Assembly (NCBI GenBank): GCA_009693335.1
Contig: SHXK01000005.1
Location: 1-47,368 of the forward strand
Direction of reading: 5' to 3'
Length of the DNA: 47,368 bases
DNA from: Betaproteobacteria bacterium
Lineage (GTDB): Bacteria > Pseudomonadota > Gammaproteobacteria > Burkholderiales > SG8-39
The position numbers were made by a program, and so were the translations under genes. The stretch's first letter is position 1; each line of letters begins with the position of its first letter. The notes beneath the pieces were generated by a model. It was not told the origin of the DNA, searched no databases, and saw nothing but the letters and a program-made list of their open reading frames with translations. This document shows positions 33,548-42,702 of this stretch, piece after piece.

Positions 33548-34625
33548 CTCGGTAAATCGCTTCCATGCGCTCGAGCATGCGCTCGCAGGAATAGCCCTCG
33601 ACACAGTGTTTGCGCGCCGCTACACCCAACTCGTAGCGCAGTCCTTGGTTGCCCGCGAGACGTTCGATCGCCGCGGCCAGCGCCACCGGATCGCGCGGTG
33701 CGACCAGCAGCGCGGTGCGCTCGTGCTGGGCGATCTCGGGAATGCCGCCGATGGACGTGGTCACACAAGGCAATTCGACCAGCATCGCCTGCACCAGCGC
33801 TTGGGGTACGCCTTCGTTGGCGTAGGAGGGCAGCGCGAAGATGTCCAGCGCGCGCAGCCACGGCAGCACATCGGCCTGCTGACCCTGCATGCGCACCCGG
33901 CCCTGAAACCCCAGACTGGAGATGCGCTGCTCCAGCGCCTCGCGCTGCGGCCCATCGCCAACAATCACCAGTTCGATATGGGCGGGCAAACGCGTCAACG
34001 CCTCGAGCAGAAACGTGTGTCCTTTCCAGCTGCGCAGGGTGGCGACAATACCGACCAGTATCTTGTCCTGGGGCAGACCGAAGTGGGCGCGCATGGCCTT
34101 TCTTTCGCCCGGCCGGAAGCGCCCGGGGTCGATGCCGGTGGGCACCGATTCGATCCGCGTTGCGTTGTAGCCATTGACCTCTACCAGTTGCTGCCGGAGC
34201 GCCTCGCCGGTGGTGACGACGCGCGCCGCGGCGTGCATGTAGAGCCAGCGCGACAGCAGCCCGCGCGACACTGGCGCCGAAACATGGCGCGTGCGTACGA
34301 TAGTCGCCGGGCGACCCAGGATCGCCAGCGCCAGCGCCGCCAACCAGGAGTCGGTGGAACTGTGGGTATTGACGATGTCGCAAGGGTTAGCCCGCAGCCA
34401 GGCGATCAGCGCACGCAGCCCCCGGAGCCGCTTCTTTTCAATCGGCAGCGCCACCACCGGAACGCCCCAGTTCGCCGCTTCCGCATGGATGCGCGCATCG
34501 CGCGGGCAAAGCAGCATGACGTGGTGGCCGCGCCGGATCAGACCCTGCGACTCGGCAAGGATGCGCATCTCCTGCCCGCCCCAGCCGAGCGAAGACTCGG
34601 TGTGGACGATCCGCAGCCGCGCCAT
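33528..34625 (-). CDS. Glycosyltransferase family 4
   Basis: A 365-residue GT4 enzyme: IVHTESSLGWGGQEMRILAES start, THSSTDSWLAALALAILGRP, ESVPTGIDPGRFRPGERKAMRAHFG, LVGIVATLRSWKGHTFLLEAL, LVIVGDGPQREALEQRI and FALPSYANEGVPQALVQAMLVELPCVTTSIGGIPE with the E-x7-E-like donor site. Text resembles LPS core and O-antigen mannosyl/glucosyl transferases; the sugar is not predictable. Two bases separate it from the msbA stop. Confidence 0.9.
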   Translation of the reverse strand: MARLRIVHTESSLGWGGQEMRILAESQGLIRRGHHVMLLCPRDARIHAEAANWGVPVVALPIEKKRLRGLRALIAWLRANPCDIVNTHSSTDSWLAALALAILGRPATIVRTRHVSAPVSRGLLSRWLYMHAAARVVTTGEALRQQLVEVNGYNATRIESVPTGIDPGRFRPGERKAMRAHFGLPQDKILVGIVATLRSWKGHTFLLEALTRLPAHIELVIVGDGPQREALEQRISSLGFQGRVRMQGQQADVLPWLRALDIFALPSYANEGVPQALVQAMLVELPCVTTSIGGIPEIAQHERTALLVAPRDPVALAAAIERLAGNQGLRYELGVAARKHCVEGYSCERMLERMEAIYRDVCGVS

Positions 34626-34627
34626 GT

Positions 34628-36391
34628 CTAAACTGCGGCCTTCACGTCGTCCGTGGCAAACTGAATTCGGTACAAGCGCGCATAGACGCCCTCGCGCGCC
34701 ATCAGCTCGGCGTGGGTGCCGGACTCGGCGATGCGACCGCGCTCGAGCACCACAATGCGGTCGGCGCGCTCGATGGTGGATAGACGGTGGGCGATCACCA
34801 GCGTGGTGCGCCCGCGCATCAGCGTCTCCAGCGCATCCTGCACCAGCCGCTCGGATTCCGAATCCAGCGCCGAGGTGGCTTCGTCCAGAATCAGCACCGG
34901 CGCGTTCTTCAGCAGTGCGCGCGCGATGGCGAGGCGCTGGCGCTGGCCGCCCGAGAGGCGCATGCCGTTCTCGCCGATCAAGGTATCCAGTCCCTGCGGC
35001 ATCTCGCGGATGAATTCCATGGCATGCGCCGCTGTCGCGGCCGCGATCACCTCCGCGTCGCTTGCCGCACCCATGCCACCGTAGGCGATGTTGGCGCGGA
35101 TGCTGTCGTTGAACAGCACCACGTCCTGCGACACCAGGGCGAGGTTGGCGCGCAGGCTCTCTAACTTGAGCGCCTGGATGTCGTGGCCATCGAGCAGAAT
35201 GCGGCCGGCATCGGGCGCATAAAAACGCGGCAGCAGATTCACCAGCGTGGTCTTGCCGCCACCCGAGCCGCCCACCAGCGCCACCGTCTGGCCCGGCCGC
35301 ACCGTAAGGCTCACCGCGGAGAGCGCCGGCTCGGTGCGCGTCGGATAAGTGAGACTGACGCCCTGGAACTCGATCTCGCCGCGCGCGCGTGGCAGTTGCT
35401 GCGTGCCGCTGTCGTCCTCAACCGGCGCATCGACCATCCAGAAAACGCTCTCGGCCGCGGCCAAGCCGCGCTGCAGCGGCGCATTGACGTCGGTGAGGCG
35501 CTTCAGTGGCGCCAGCAGCATCAGCATCGCGGTGATGAAAGAGGCGAATTCGCCCACGGTGGTACGGCTCGCCAGGCTGTCCTCGAGCGCCACGTAGATG
35601 ATGATGGCGAGCGCGGTGGAGGCAAGGACCTGGGTGATCGGCACAATCGCCGAAGCCGCGACGGTCTGGCGCATGCCGAGGCCGCGCAACCGCTGGTTGA
35701 CGCGCTCGAAGCGCCTAGCCTCGTATTCTTGACCGCCGAAGATCTTGACCACCTTGTGGCACTCGATCGTTTCTTCCAGCACATGGACCAGGCCGCCCAT
35801 CGTGTGCTGGGACTCGCGCGCCATGCTGCGCAAGCGACTGGAAAAAAGCCGCACTCCCAGTGCGATCGCCGGGCCCATGGCGAGCGCAATCAGGGTCAGC
35901 TTCCAGTTGAGGTAGAGCAGCCAGGCAAACAGTCCCGCAACCGCAATCGTGTCCTTGACCACGACGGTAAGCACGGTGGTTGCCGCTGAGGTGACGCCGC
36001 CGACATCGTAGGCAACCCGCGACAGCAGAGCCCCCGAACTGTGATCATCGAAGAAGCGGGCCGGCATGCGCACCAGGCGCGCGAACATCGACGCCCGCAG
36101 TTCAAGCACCACGCGGTTTCCCACCCAGGCAAGCAGGTAGGACGCGATAAAGGTGAACGTCCCGCGCAGCAGAAAAATCCCGACCAGTGCCACGGCGAAG
36201 AGCAGCGGCGGCAAGTCCGGCTTGCGGCCGGCGCCGAAACCGCCGTCGAGCAGCGGCATCATCAACGCCGGGAACAGCGGCTCGGTCGCCGCCGCCGCGA
36301 CCATGCCGAGGATCGCCAGCCCGAAGACCTTGGCATGCGGCCGTACATAGGCAAGCAGCCGGAAATAAAGCGCGCGGCTGTCGTTGATCAC
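34628..36391 (-). CDS. msbA: Lipid A export ATP-binding/permease MsbA
   Basis: Half-size ABC exporter that flips lipid A-core across the inner membrane. The 587-residue product has six membrane helices in the N-terminal half (residues 10-300), Walker A LVGGSGGGKTTLVNLLPRFY, signature LSGGQRQRLAIARALL, Walker B VLILDEATSALDSESE and the H-loop AHRLSTIERAD. The start is the GTG at 36391, which overlaps the upstream stop (GTGA); the frame is open to 36418. Length fits MsbA. Placement in the middle of the glycosyltransferase genes is common in betaproteobacteria. Confidence 0.95.
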   Translation of the reverse strand: MINDSRALYFRLLAYVRPHAKVFGLAILGMVAAAATEPLFPALMMPLLDGGFGAGRKPDLPPLLFAVALVGIFLLRGTFTFIASYLLAWVGNRVVLELRASMFARLVRMPARFFDDHSSGALLSRVAYDVGGVTSAATTVLTVVVKDTIAVAGLFAWLLYLNWKLTLIALAMGPAIALGVRLFSSRLRSMARESQHTMGGLVHVLEETIECHKVVKIFGGQEYEARRFERVNQRLRGLGMRQTVAASAIVPITQVLASTALAIIIYVALEDSLASRTTVGEFASFITAMLMLLAPLKRLTDVNAPLQRGLAAAESVFWMVDAPVEDDSGTQQLPRARGEIEFQGVSLTYPTRTEPALSAVSLTVRPGQTVALVGGSGGGKTTLVNLLPRFYAPDAGRILLDGHDIQALKLESLRANLALVSQDVVLFNDSIRANIAYGGMGAASDAEVIAAATAAHAMEFIREMPQGLDTLIGENGMRLSGGQRQRLAIARALLKNAPVLILDEATSALDSESERLVQDALETLMRGRTTLVIAHRLSTIERADRIVVLERGRIAESGTHAELMAREGVYARLYRIQFATDDVKAAV

Positions 36392-37383
36392 GCCACCCTC
36401 GGGTGCGCCGCGCGCCAAGCATCGATCGCCGCGAGGATCTCGCCGGCGCGGTGGCGATAGGTGTGCGCCCGCATCACGCGCGCGTAGGCCTTGGCGGCAA
36501 CGGCGCGCGCTTCCCCAAAGCGATCCAGAAAGTGTCGGATACGCGCCAACGCCTGGTCCAGCCCTTCGAACTCACTCCATTCGCTGCCCGCTTCGAAAGC
36601 CTCGGCGGCATGCAAGCGCCGGTCCGACAACAGGAATCCGCCACAGGCCGGCACGCCAAAGCAACGCTCGGGCAGCCCATGGCCGAGCGCGTAACCGTAC
36701 TCACACCCCGCGCCAAAGTTCAGATTGATGCGCGTGCGCTGGATCAGATCACGCTGCTCGGCCGGGGAAAGTGGTGTTTGCCGAGTGTCGATGAACGTGT
36801 GGGTGATACCTAGACCGGCCAGCCGCTGCGCCAGAGCAAGGAAGAACTGCGCACGCGCGCGGTATTCCTTGTAAGTCTCACCATCGAGCGTGCCGAAGAA
36901 ACCGACGTCGTAGCGGTAGCGTGTGGGGTCGTCGAGATCCGCCAGGCGGAGGCCGGCGAGGTTATGCGCGTCCGTCTGCGCCGCATTCTGCAACAACAGC
37001 TGCGTGTGCGCGAAACGCCGCCCATCGGCGAGCGCATGCGAGGCATAGAGGTCGATGAGCTTGGCGCGTTCGAGCAGGGCGAGGCGCCACCGGGCCTTGT
37101 TCATGTAGCCAGGGGCATCGCGATTCCACACCACCAGCGGGATAGCGTGGCGTGCGAGCGCTCGCTTCAGGCGCCAGACCTCCAGCGGACGTTTGAGGCA
37201 ATCATAGAAGCTCACCAAGCAGGCGTCGGTCCGCGCCAGCAGCGCCTCATCGGGCTGCCACACGCCACGCAGCACTTCGACCCCCAGCGCTTCGATGGCG
37301 CTGATCAACGGCGTGGGCCCCTTGGGGGCGTTGTCCAGAATGACACGCACAGTGCTCACCGCAGTGCTCACCGCAGTGGTCAC
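36388..37383 (-). CDS. CgeB-like glycosyltransferase (GT-B), copy 2
   Basis: A 331-residue paralogue of the gene at 30361-31293: VRVILDNAPKGPTPLISAIEALGVEVL start, VVWNRDAPGYMNKARWRL, YDVGFFGTLDGETYKEYRARAQFF, and the donor site RTRINLNFGAGCEYGYALGHGLPERCFGVPACGGFLLSDRRLHAAEAF. The start region (GTG ACC ACT and repeats) consists of a 12-base tandem repeat with several in-frame GTG codons, so the exact start is uncertain. The stop overlaps msbA. Confidence 0.78.
   Translation of the reverse strand: MTTAVSTAVSTVRVILDNAPKGPTPLISAIEALGVEVLRGVWQPDEALLARTDACLVSFYDCLKRPLEVWRLKRALARHAIPLVVWNRDAPGYMNKARWRLALLERAKLIDLYASHALADGRRFAHTQLLLQNAAQTDAHNLAGLRLADLDDPTRYRYDVGFFGTLDGETYKEYRARAQFFLALAQRLAGLGITHTFIDTRQTPLSPAEQRDLIQRTRINLNFGAGCEYGYALGHGLPERCFGVPACGGFLLSDRRLHAAEAFEAGSEWSEFEGLDQALARIRHFLDRFGEARAVAAKAYARVMRAHTYRHRAGEILAAIDAWRAAHPRVA
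37351..37383. repeat. 12-base tandem repeat at a gene start
   Basis: The plus-strand unit AGTGCTCACCGC occurs twice and begins a third time. It multiplies in-frame GTG codons (37383, 37371, 37359, 37350) at the start of the CgeB-like gene. Confidence 0.88.
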
Positions 37384-37384
37384 T

Positions 37385-38560
37385 TCAGGCGGTCCTCGGG
37401 GTGGACGCAGCGAGCGTCACGTAGAGTGCGGCAAGTTTTCCGGCCATGTCGTCGATTCCGTAATTCTCCGCCGTGCTGCGCGCTGCCGCAGCTGCAGCGC
37501 TTCCGGTTCCTGCGTCGGCCACGGCGCCTGCCGCCGTGTGCATCAGCTGCGCCAGCCCAGCCACATTATCGGGTTCGCAGAGCCAGCCGTTTTCCCCGTG
37601 GCGCACGATTTCCGCGGCGCCGCTGCGCCGCCCGACAATGGCAGGCAGACCCATCGCCAGCGCCTCCAGAAAAGTATTCGGGTAGGGGTCGTAGCGTGTC
37701 GGGAGGATAAAGCAATCCGCCGCCGCGTAGAGCGGCCGCACGTCATCGCGGCCGCCCAGCAGCTGCACCCGATCGCCCAGGCCCCTGGCAGCGGCCAGCG
37801 CCGCGAAGCGCGCCGCTTCCCGGTCGCGCCCGGCGACGGCTAGCCGGTACGGTGCATCGCCGCAGCCGGCAAGGGCAGCAATCGCGGCATCCAGCCCTTT
37901 GCGCGCGAAACCGGAGCCGACGAACAAAAACAAAGTCTCACCGGCAGCGACGCCCAGCTTAGCGCGCGCTGGCGCGCGCAGCGTCGCGCGATGGCGCGGA
38001 TGAAAATGTTCGAGATCGACGCCGTTGTAGATCACGTGCAGCCTCTGCGACGGCAGCCCGAAGCGCTGCCGGATCTCTTCGCGCACCATGTTCGAGTTGC
38101 AGATCACAGCGCGCAGGCGCGGATGCGCGAACATGCGCCGCTCGGCGGCACAGACATAGCGGTGGTAGGGATTGAGCGCGATGCCAAGGCATTCGAGCCG
38201 TTCGGCCGCAGCGCGCCGGATCTCGAGCCATTCGGCGTGCACGCCGTCGCCGGCGCGGTAAATATCGCATCCGGGGATGCGCTCGTGTGACTGCACCAGA
38301 TCGAAATTGCCCGCTTCCCAGGCCTCTCGGGTCGCGCGCGCGAACGATGCGTCGCGCCACACATTGCCGAGGTAAAACGGATTGACCTCCAGAAAGCGCC
38401 GCGCGCCCCAGCCATCCGCGCGGCGTGCAATCAGGGTCAATTCGACCCCGGCACGCTCGAGCGCGGGCAGGGTGCGCTCGATGAAGCGTTCCGCTCCGCC
38501 AAAAGGGTTGTAACGCTGCCGGACGAGAGCGACGCGCAAGCGCGTTTGTGCCCCCCGCAC
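37385..38560 (-). CDS. Glycosyltransferase family 4
   Basis: A 391-residue GT4 enzyme. LRVALVRQRYNPFGGAERFIERTLPAL at the start, SHERIPGCDIYRAGDGVHAEWL, ICNSNMVREEIRQRFGLPSQRLHVIYNGVDLEHFHP, LFLFVGSGFARKGLDAAIAAL and FILPTRYDPYPNTFLEALAMGLPAIV. The GCDIYRAGDGVH text is shared with WaaG-like LPS glucosyltransferases, so it may add the first outer-core hexose. GTG start; the neighbour upstream ends four bases away. Confidence 0.9.
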   Translation of the reverse strand: MRGAQTRLRVALVRQRYNPFGGAERFIERTLPALERAGVELTLIARRADGWGARRFLEVNPFYLGNVWRDASFARATREAWEAGNFDLVQSHERIPGCDIYRAGDGVHAEWLEIRRAAAERLECLGIALNPYHRYVCAAERRMFAHPRLRAVICNSNMVREEIRQRFGLPSQRLHVIYNGVDLEHFHPRHRATLRAPARAKLGVAAGETLFLFVGSGFARKGLDAAIAALAGCGDAPYRLAVAGRDREAARFAALAAARGLGDRVQLLGGRDDVRPLYAAADCFILPTRYDPYPNTFLEALAMGLPAIVGRRSGAAEIVRHGENGWLCEPDNVAGLAQLMHTAAGAVADAGTGSAAAAAARSTAENYGIDDMAGKLAALYVTLAASTPRTA

Positions 38561-38564
38561 CGGG

Positions 38565-39647
38565 TCAGCGCTCCCGGCTCAGCAGATCCTGCACAGCGGC
38601 ATCAACGTCATCGACGGCCAGTGTGGTTAGACATTCGCTGACCTTGCCGCCGCCGCAGCCATCGTTGCCGCAGGGGCGGCAGGGGTGGCTGCTCGCGACC
38701 ACGCGATGGTTCACTTGCCACGGGCGCCATTCGTTTTCGCCGCTGGGGCCGAACAGCGCCACCACCGGCGTTCCCATCGCTGCGGCAAGATGCATAGGCA
38801 TCGAATCCACGCCGACGAAGAGGCGCGCACGGCCGGCGAGCGCGCCCAACTCCTTGATCTGCAGCTGGCCCGCGAGTACCAGCGGCTTGGTGGTGGTTTT
38901 CGCCACGATCTCCTCCACCAGCGCCATTTCGTCTGCATCGGAAGCCGCCGTGAGCACCACGCGGTGGCTGGCGGAGAGACGGTCGATCAGCTGGGCGTTG
39001 CGCTCAGGCGTCCAGCACTTGAAGCTCCAGCGCGATGCCGGATGAATATGGATATAGCTGTGCTTAGCCAGCCCCTCAGCTGCCAGCAGCGCGGCGATGC
39101 GCGCCTCGGCCGCGGCGCCGGGAACGAACCGCACGCGGCGTTCATCCATGCCGGGCTGCACGCCAATACGGCGCAACGCATCCAGATTCGCTTCGACCTT
39201 GTGCCGGCGTCCGTTGCGCGCCAGCGGATAGAGGTGCGTGAAGCTGCGCGCCCAGAATTGACCCCGCCCGGGCGCCACCGGAGCGACGCTCGCGCGTGCG
39301 CCTAACGATCGTGCCAGCCAGGCGCCGCGCGGCTGCTCCGTGAGATGGATCAAAAGGTCGTAGCGGCGCGCGCGCAGGTCGCCGTGGAGCTTTTTTTCCA
39401 AAACCAGCCTGGACAAAAAACCGGCTTTCTTCCAGTGCCGCCCGACGACATGCAACTGGGCCAGCGCAGGGTGCCCTTCAAGCATGGGCGCGGTATCGTC
39501 GTAGACCAGCGCATCGACCTCCATCTTCGGCGCATGGCTCTGCAGCACCCCCAGCACCGGCGAGGCCAGCAGCACGTCGCCGTGATGGCGCAGCATGATC
39601 ACCAGCGCACGCGCGATTTCCTTGAGCGGGACCGCGTCTTTGAGCAT
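38565..39647 (-). CDS. LPS heptosyltransferase III-like (WaaQ/RfaQ type)
   Basis: A 360-residue GT9 enzyme: ALVIMLRHHGDVLLASPVLGVLQ, YDLLIHLTEQPRGAWLAR, YIHIHPASRWSFKCWTPERNAQLIDRL and LFVGVDSMPMHLAAAMGTPVVALFGPSGENEWRPWQV, followed by a CRPCGNDGCGGGKVSECL tail, all typical of WaaQ. Transfers the branching heptose of the inner core. It is the first gene of the LPS block after the btuB hairpin. Confidence 0.92.
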   Translation of the reverse strand: MLKDAVPLKEIARALVIMLRHHGDVLLASPVLGVLQSHAPKMEVDALVYDDTAPMLEGHPALAQLHVVGRHWKKAGFLSRLVLEKKLHGDLRARRYDLLIHLTEQPRGAWLARSLGARASVAPVAPGRGQFWARSFTHLYPLARNGRRHKVEANLDALRRIGVQPGMDERRVRFVPGAAAEARIAALLAAEGLAKHSYIHIHPASRWSFKCWTPERNAQLIDRLSASHRVVLTAASDADEMALVEEIVAKTTTKPLVLAGQLQIKELGALAGRARLFVGVDSMPMHLAAAMGTPVVALFGPSGENEWRPWQVNHRVVASSHPCRPCGNDGCGGGKVSECLTTLAVDDVDAAVQDLLSRER

Positions 39648-39676
39648 TGGGGGAAGATAGCAGAATTGTCGCCTTC

Positions 39677-39698
39677 CCCTGCCGGGGCGCCGGCAGGG
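39677..39698 (-). terminator. Strong hairpin after btuB
   Basis: CCCTGCCGG and CCGGCAGGG pair perfectly around a 4-base loop, starting at the base after the btuB stop codon. There is no T-run, but the stem is very stable; it should at least reduce read-through from the cobalamin-controlled gene into the LPS block. Confidence 0.6.
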
Positions 39699-41765
39699 TC
39701 AGAACATCTTGACTTCCGCGCTCAGGCCGACCGTGCGCCCCGGCAGCGGGTAGATCGCGTAGCGATCGACGGTGAACGCGCTGCGCACGGCGTAGCTGTA
39801 GTAGTGGCTGTCGAACAGGTTGTTGACCGCCAAGGCCACCTTCCCCCAGGAAAAGTTGTGCGCAAGCTTGAGATCCAGGGTCGAATACCGCGGAATCTTC
39901 GTGCCGAGAGTATTCGGCTCATCGTTGTCCATGTACTGACTCGAAACCGCGGTCAGCATCCCGGAAAGCGTGGTTGCGCCAGAGATGTCCCATGCGAATC
40001 CGGCGTTCAGCTTGTGCCGCGGCACCAGCGGCACCAGCTTGCCGGCGACGTTCAGGTTGGTGCCGATCGCAGACGCACTTCCAGCCAGCACACCTTCAAG
40101 AAACCTCGCGTCAGTGTAGGCGTAGCCAAACCTGAAGCGCAGGCGCTCCGCCGCCTGCCAGCCGCCGTCGAGTTCGATGCCGCGCCGGCGCGATGGCGGA
40201 AGGTTCGTGTTGCCGACCCCCGTCGAGAACGGATCGAGATGGATCTCGTTGGCCACGTCGGTGTGGAAAATCGTGGCGCGCATCGCATGCATGCCGTCGC
40301 GCCATTGGGCTCCCACCTCGTGCGTCAGCGAGTGCTGCGGGCGCAGGATCTGGAACTGGGCGTTGTACGAGGCGTCGACCTCGTAGATCTCGTCCACATT
40401 GACGAAACGGAAGCTCCTGCCCGCACGTCCGAAGACCGACCATACCCGGGAAACCGCGTGCTGCAGCCCAAGTTCCCAGGCGTGTTGGCGCTGCGTCTGG
40501 CGGGCTTCAGGCGCGGCGGTGTTGGAGGAGAAGCCCGGCGCGGCGGGATCGACCGCGTCGCTGGCGGCATAGCGTATGCGATCGGAGCGTCCGCCGAGAG
40601 AGACCTGCGTTGCGCGCGCAATCTCGATCAGGTCCTGGAAATAGAGCGCCAGATTGTCCTGCGAGGCGCGGACGCGGTTGATCGGTCGCGCGGTGTTCTC
40701 CGGTAAATTGCTGCGGCGGGAATCGTAGCGCCAGGCATGCAAGTCGGCGCCCAGCGTAAGCCGGTGCTGGAAGCCGCCGGTCGCGAAGGGTAGGCGCAGG
40801 CGCGGCGTGAGGGAGGTCACCTCGAGTCCGTCGGCGCGATAGATCGGGAAACCGCTCTGGTCATAGTACGAGCGCTGGTCTTTGTTGCGCCAATCGAGGC
40901 CTAGGTTCAGCTCGGCCTCGCCAAAACGATGGCCTAGGACCAGACTCGCGCGCTTGCCATCGCGGCTCGAGTAATCGAGCGGCGTCTGCGCCCCCCTCGG
41001 GTCGACAAGGTACTCGTTTAGCCCACTCGAAGGCTGAATCCGGCGCGACCCGGGCAGGCGCAGTTCCTGCGAATCGGTGGCCGCGCGTAGATCAAGCGTC
41101 GTATCGCCGAGCGCCCAGCGCAGGTTCGCGGTGTTGTTCTGCTGCTCGTTGCGGTTGTTGACGCGGTAACCATCGGAGGTAAAGCCGTACACAGAGGCAT
41201 TGATGCCGAAGTTACCGCTCGCCTGGCTGCCGTAGAGCTGCCCCGCTTTGGTATTGAAGGTCGCCGCACGTCCGAACACCTCGAGCGCCGCGCCCTGCTT
41301 GAGCGGCGAGCGTGTGACGATATTGACCACACCGGCCGAGGCGCCATCGCCATAGAGCACGGCGCCGGTGCCGCGTAGGATCTCGATGCGTTCGATGCCG
41401 GCGAGGGGAATTGCGGCCCACTGCACGCTGGTCAGGTCGATATCCGTGATGCGCCTGCCGTCGAGCAGGATGAGCGTGTTTTGCGGCCTGGTCACGCCGA
41501 AGCCGCGCAGATCGATCGAAGTGGTCGCGCCGTTATTGCCGAAGAAATCCAGCATCGTGATGCCGACCTGCTCTTGCAGTAACTCTGGCAGCGTGCGCGC
41601 GGCGCTGTTCGCGATGTCCTCCCGCTTGAGTACGGTGACGCTCGCAGGCAGGCGGCGCGTATCCTCCGCAAAGCGTGTGGCGGTGACCACCACCGAGTCT
41701 TCATTCTGAGAATAAGCAGGCAAAGCAAAGACGGCGAGCACTGCCACGGATAGAGCGAAGCGCAT
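39699..41765 (-). CDS. btuB: TonB-dependent outer membrane receptor, BtuB type
   Basis: Outer-membrane receptor for cobalamin. The 688-residue product has a signal peptide (MRFALSVAVLAVFALPAYS), a TonB-box region EDSVVVTATRFAE, the plug domain (LPELLQEQVGITMLDFFGNNGATTSIDLRGFG and ILLDGRRITDIDLTSVQWAAIPLAGIERIEILRGTGAVLYGDGASAGVVNIVT), and a barrel ending in the aromatic-final residue (VGLSAEVKMF). The start at 41765 gives the signal peptide; upstream codons are open but lie in the leader. The cobalamin riboswitch upstream supports the substrate. Confidence 0.93.
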   Translation of the reverse strand: MRFALSVAVLAVFALPAYSQNEDSVVVTATRFAEDTRRLPASVTVLKREDIANSAARTLPELLQEQVGITMLDFFGNNGATTSIDLRGFGVTRPQNTLILLDGRRITDIDLTSVQWAAIPLAGIERIEILRGTGAVLYGDGASAGVVNIVTRSPLKQGAALEVFGRAATFNTKAGQLYGSQASGNFGINASVYGFTSDGYRVNNRNEQQNNTANLRWALGDTTLDLRAATDSQELRLPGSRRIQPSSGLNEYLVDPRGAQTPLDYSSRDGKRASLVLGHRFGEAELNLGLDWRNKDQRSYYDQSGFPIYRADGLEVTSLTPRLRLPFATGGFQHRLTLGADLHAWRYDSRRSNLPENTARPINRVRASQDNLALYFQDLIEIARATQVSLGGRSDRIRYAASDAVDPAAPGFSSNTAAPEARQTQRQHAWELGLQHAVSRVWSVFGRAGRSFRFVNVDEIYEVDASYNAQFQILRPQHSLTHEVGAQWRDGMHAMRATIFHTDVANEIHLDPFSTGVGNTNLPPSRRRGIELDGGWQAAERLRFRFGYAYTDARFLEGVLAGSASAIGTNLNVAGKLVPLVPRHKLNAGFAWDISGATTLSGMLTAVSSQYMDNDEPNTLGTKIPRYSTLDLKLAHNFSWGKVALAVNNLFDSHYYSYAVRSAFTVDRYAIYPLPGRTVGLSAEVKMF

Positions 41766-41821
41766 TGGAGCTCCTTTCGGTGTCTTCCCCGACACCACAA
41801 ATCGATGGATGAAAAGCTCCA

Positions 41822-42036
41822 AGGCCGGTCTCCGGACTCGCGAGTGGCGGATTTTGATCCGCCGGGTGCACGCCTTCCCGTGAACTAGACAAGCCTCACA
41901 GTGGCCGGGTGTGCACCCCCTCGCTTACCGTTGCGGGGGCAGTCCAGGCATTGCGCCGTCTCGCGGTTTCCCATGGAGGCGGCAACGCACCTGATTCCCG
42001 TTTCACCCGCGACGCGTGGAAGCGCAGCGGACACCT
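41822..42036 (-). ncRNA. Cobalamin riboswitch
   Basis: The minus-strand leader of btuB contains the class hallmarks in order: GGTGTCCGCTGCG at its 5' end, CATGGGAAACC, CTGCCCCCGCAACGGTAAG, CCGGCCACTGTGAGG (B12 box region), GGGAAGGCG, a GGCGGATCAAAATCCGCC stem and the 3' CGAGTCCGGAGACCGGCC. It should repress btuB when adenosylcobalamin is plentiful. Boundaries are approximate. Confidence 0.92.
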
Positions 42037-42055
42037 TGCAGCTGACAACGGCAGC

Positions 42056-42061
42056 ATTATA
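42056..42061 (-). promoter_or_regulatory. -10 box of btuB riboswitch transcript
   Basis: TATAAT on the minus strand 20 bases before the first conserved riboswitch element. No good -35 match is seen at the expected distance. Confidence 0.5.
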
Positions 42062-42145
42062 AATCAGCGCCGCAGGATCAGGAATCACTTGGAAAAGCAG
42101 CCCTTATTTCTTGACGCTGCAGCAGTTTTGCAACATAGTTCCAGC

Positions 42146-42337
42146 GTGGATGCGGAGTTCAACTCTCTCGATGCCAAGGTCACGGAGTTCATTGGCCTGT
42201 GCGAGCGTTTGCGCACCGAGAACCACGACCTGCGCCAGCAACTGGCCGCGGCAAAGAACGACGCCAAGCGGCTGAATGAGCGCATCGAGAGCGCCAAGGT
42301 GAAGCTGGAAAGCCTGCTGGCGCGCTTGCCGGACTGA
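42146..42337 (+). CDS. ZapB-like coiled-coil protein (TIGR02449 family)
   Basis: A 63-residue coiled-coil protein, MDAEFNSLDAKVTEFIGLCERLRTENHDLRQQLAAAKNDAKRLNERIESAKVKLESLLARLPD, of the kind found just before zapA in betaproteobacteria and probably a ZapB-like cell-division factor acting with ZapA at the FtsZ ring. The start is the GTG at 42146; an open frame to 41909 crosses the riboswitch and is not coding. Twelve bases separate it from zapA. Confidence 0.8.
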   Translation: MDAEFNSLDAKVTEFIGLCERLRTENHDLRQQLAAAKNDAKRLNERIESAKVKLESLLARLPD

Positions 42338-42348
42338 ACGGGCTTGCC

Positions 42349-42660
42349 ATGGCTGAAACTGTCAAGACCATAGAAATTAACATCCTCGGACACATCTACA
42401 AAATCGCCTGCAAAGAGGGCGAGCGCGAAGCGCTGCTCCAAGCGGCCGCTTACCTCGACGGCAAGATGGGCGAAATCAAGAATGCCGGCAAAGTGGGCGG
42501 CGCCGATCGCATCGCGGTAATGGCGGCGCTCAACATCGCGCACGAACTTCTTTCAACCAAACTGGGCAACGGCTTTGACATCGGTCAGACCAAGCGTAGA
42601 ATTTCCTCGATCGAGGCGAAGCTCGATGAGGGGCTCGCCCAGCAGGACAAATTGTTTTGA
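42349..42660 (+). CDS. zapA: Cell division protein ZapA
   Basis: A 103-residue FtsZ-ring-stabilising protein: IEINILGHIYKIACKEGEREALLQAAAYLDGKMGEIKN, ADRIAVMAALNIAHELLS and a C-terminal coiled coil (GQTKRRISSIEAKLDEGLAQ). All family blocks are present. Followed directly by 6S RNA, the usual arrangement. Confidence 0.95.
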   Translation: MAETVKTIEINILGHIYKIACKEGEREALLQAAAYLDGKMGEIKNAGKVGGADRIAVMAALNIAHELLSTKLGNGFDIGQTKRRISSIEAKLDEGLAQQDKLF

Positions 42661-42702
42661 GCCGTGCCATCCGTGTGACGCGCGCTGTGTACGATAGTCG
42701 GC

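Noticed and set aside
41909-42145. N-terminal extension of the ZapB-like protein
   Set aside because: The open frame crosses the cobalamin riboswitch antisense and lacks the family pattern before the GTG at 42146.
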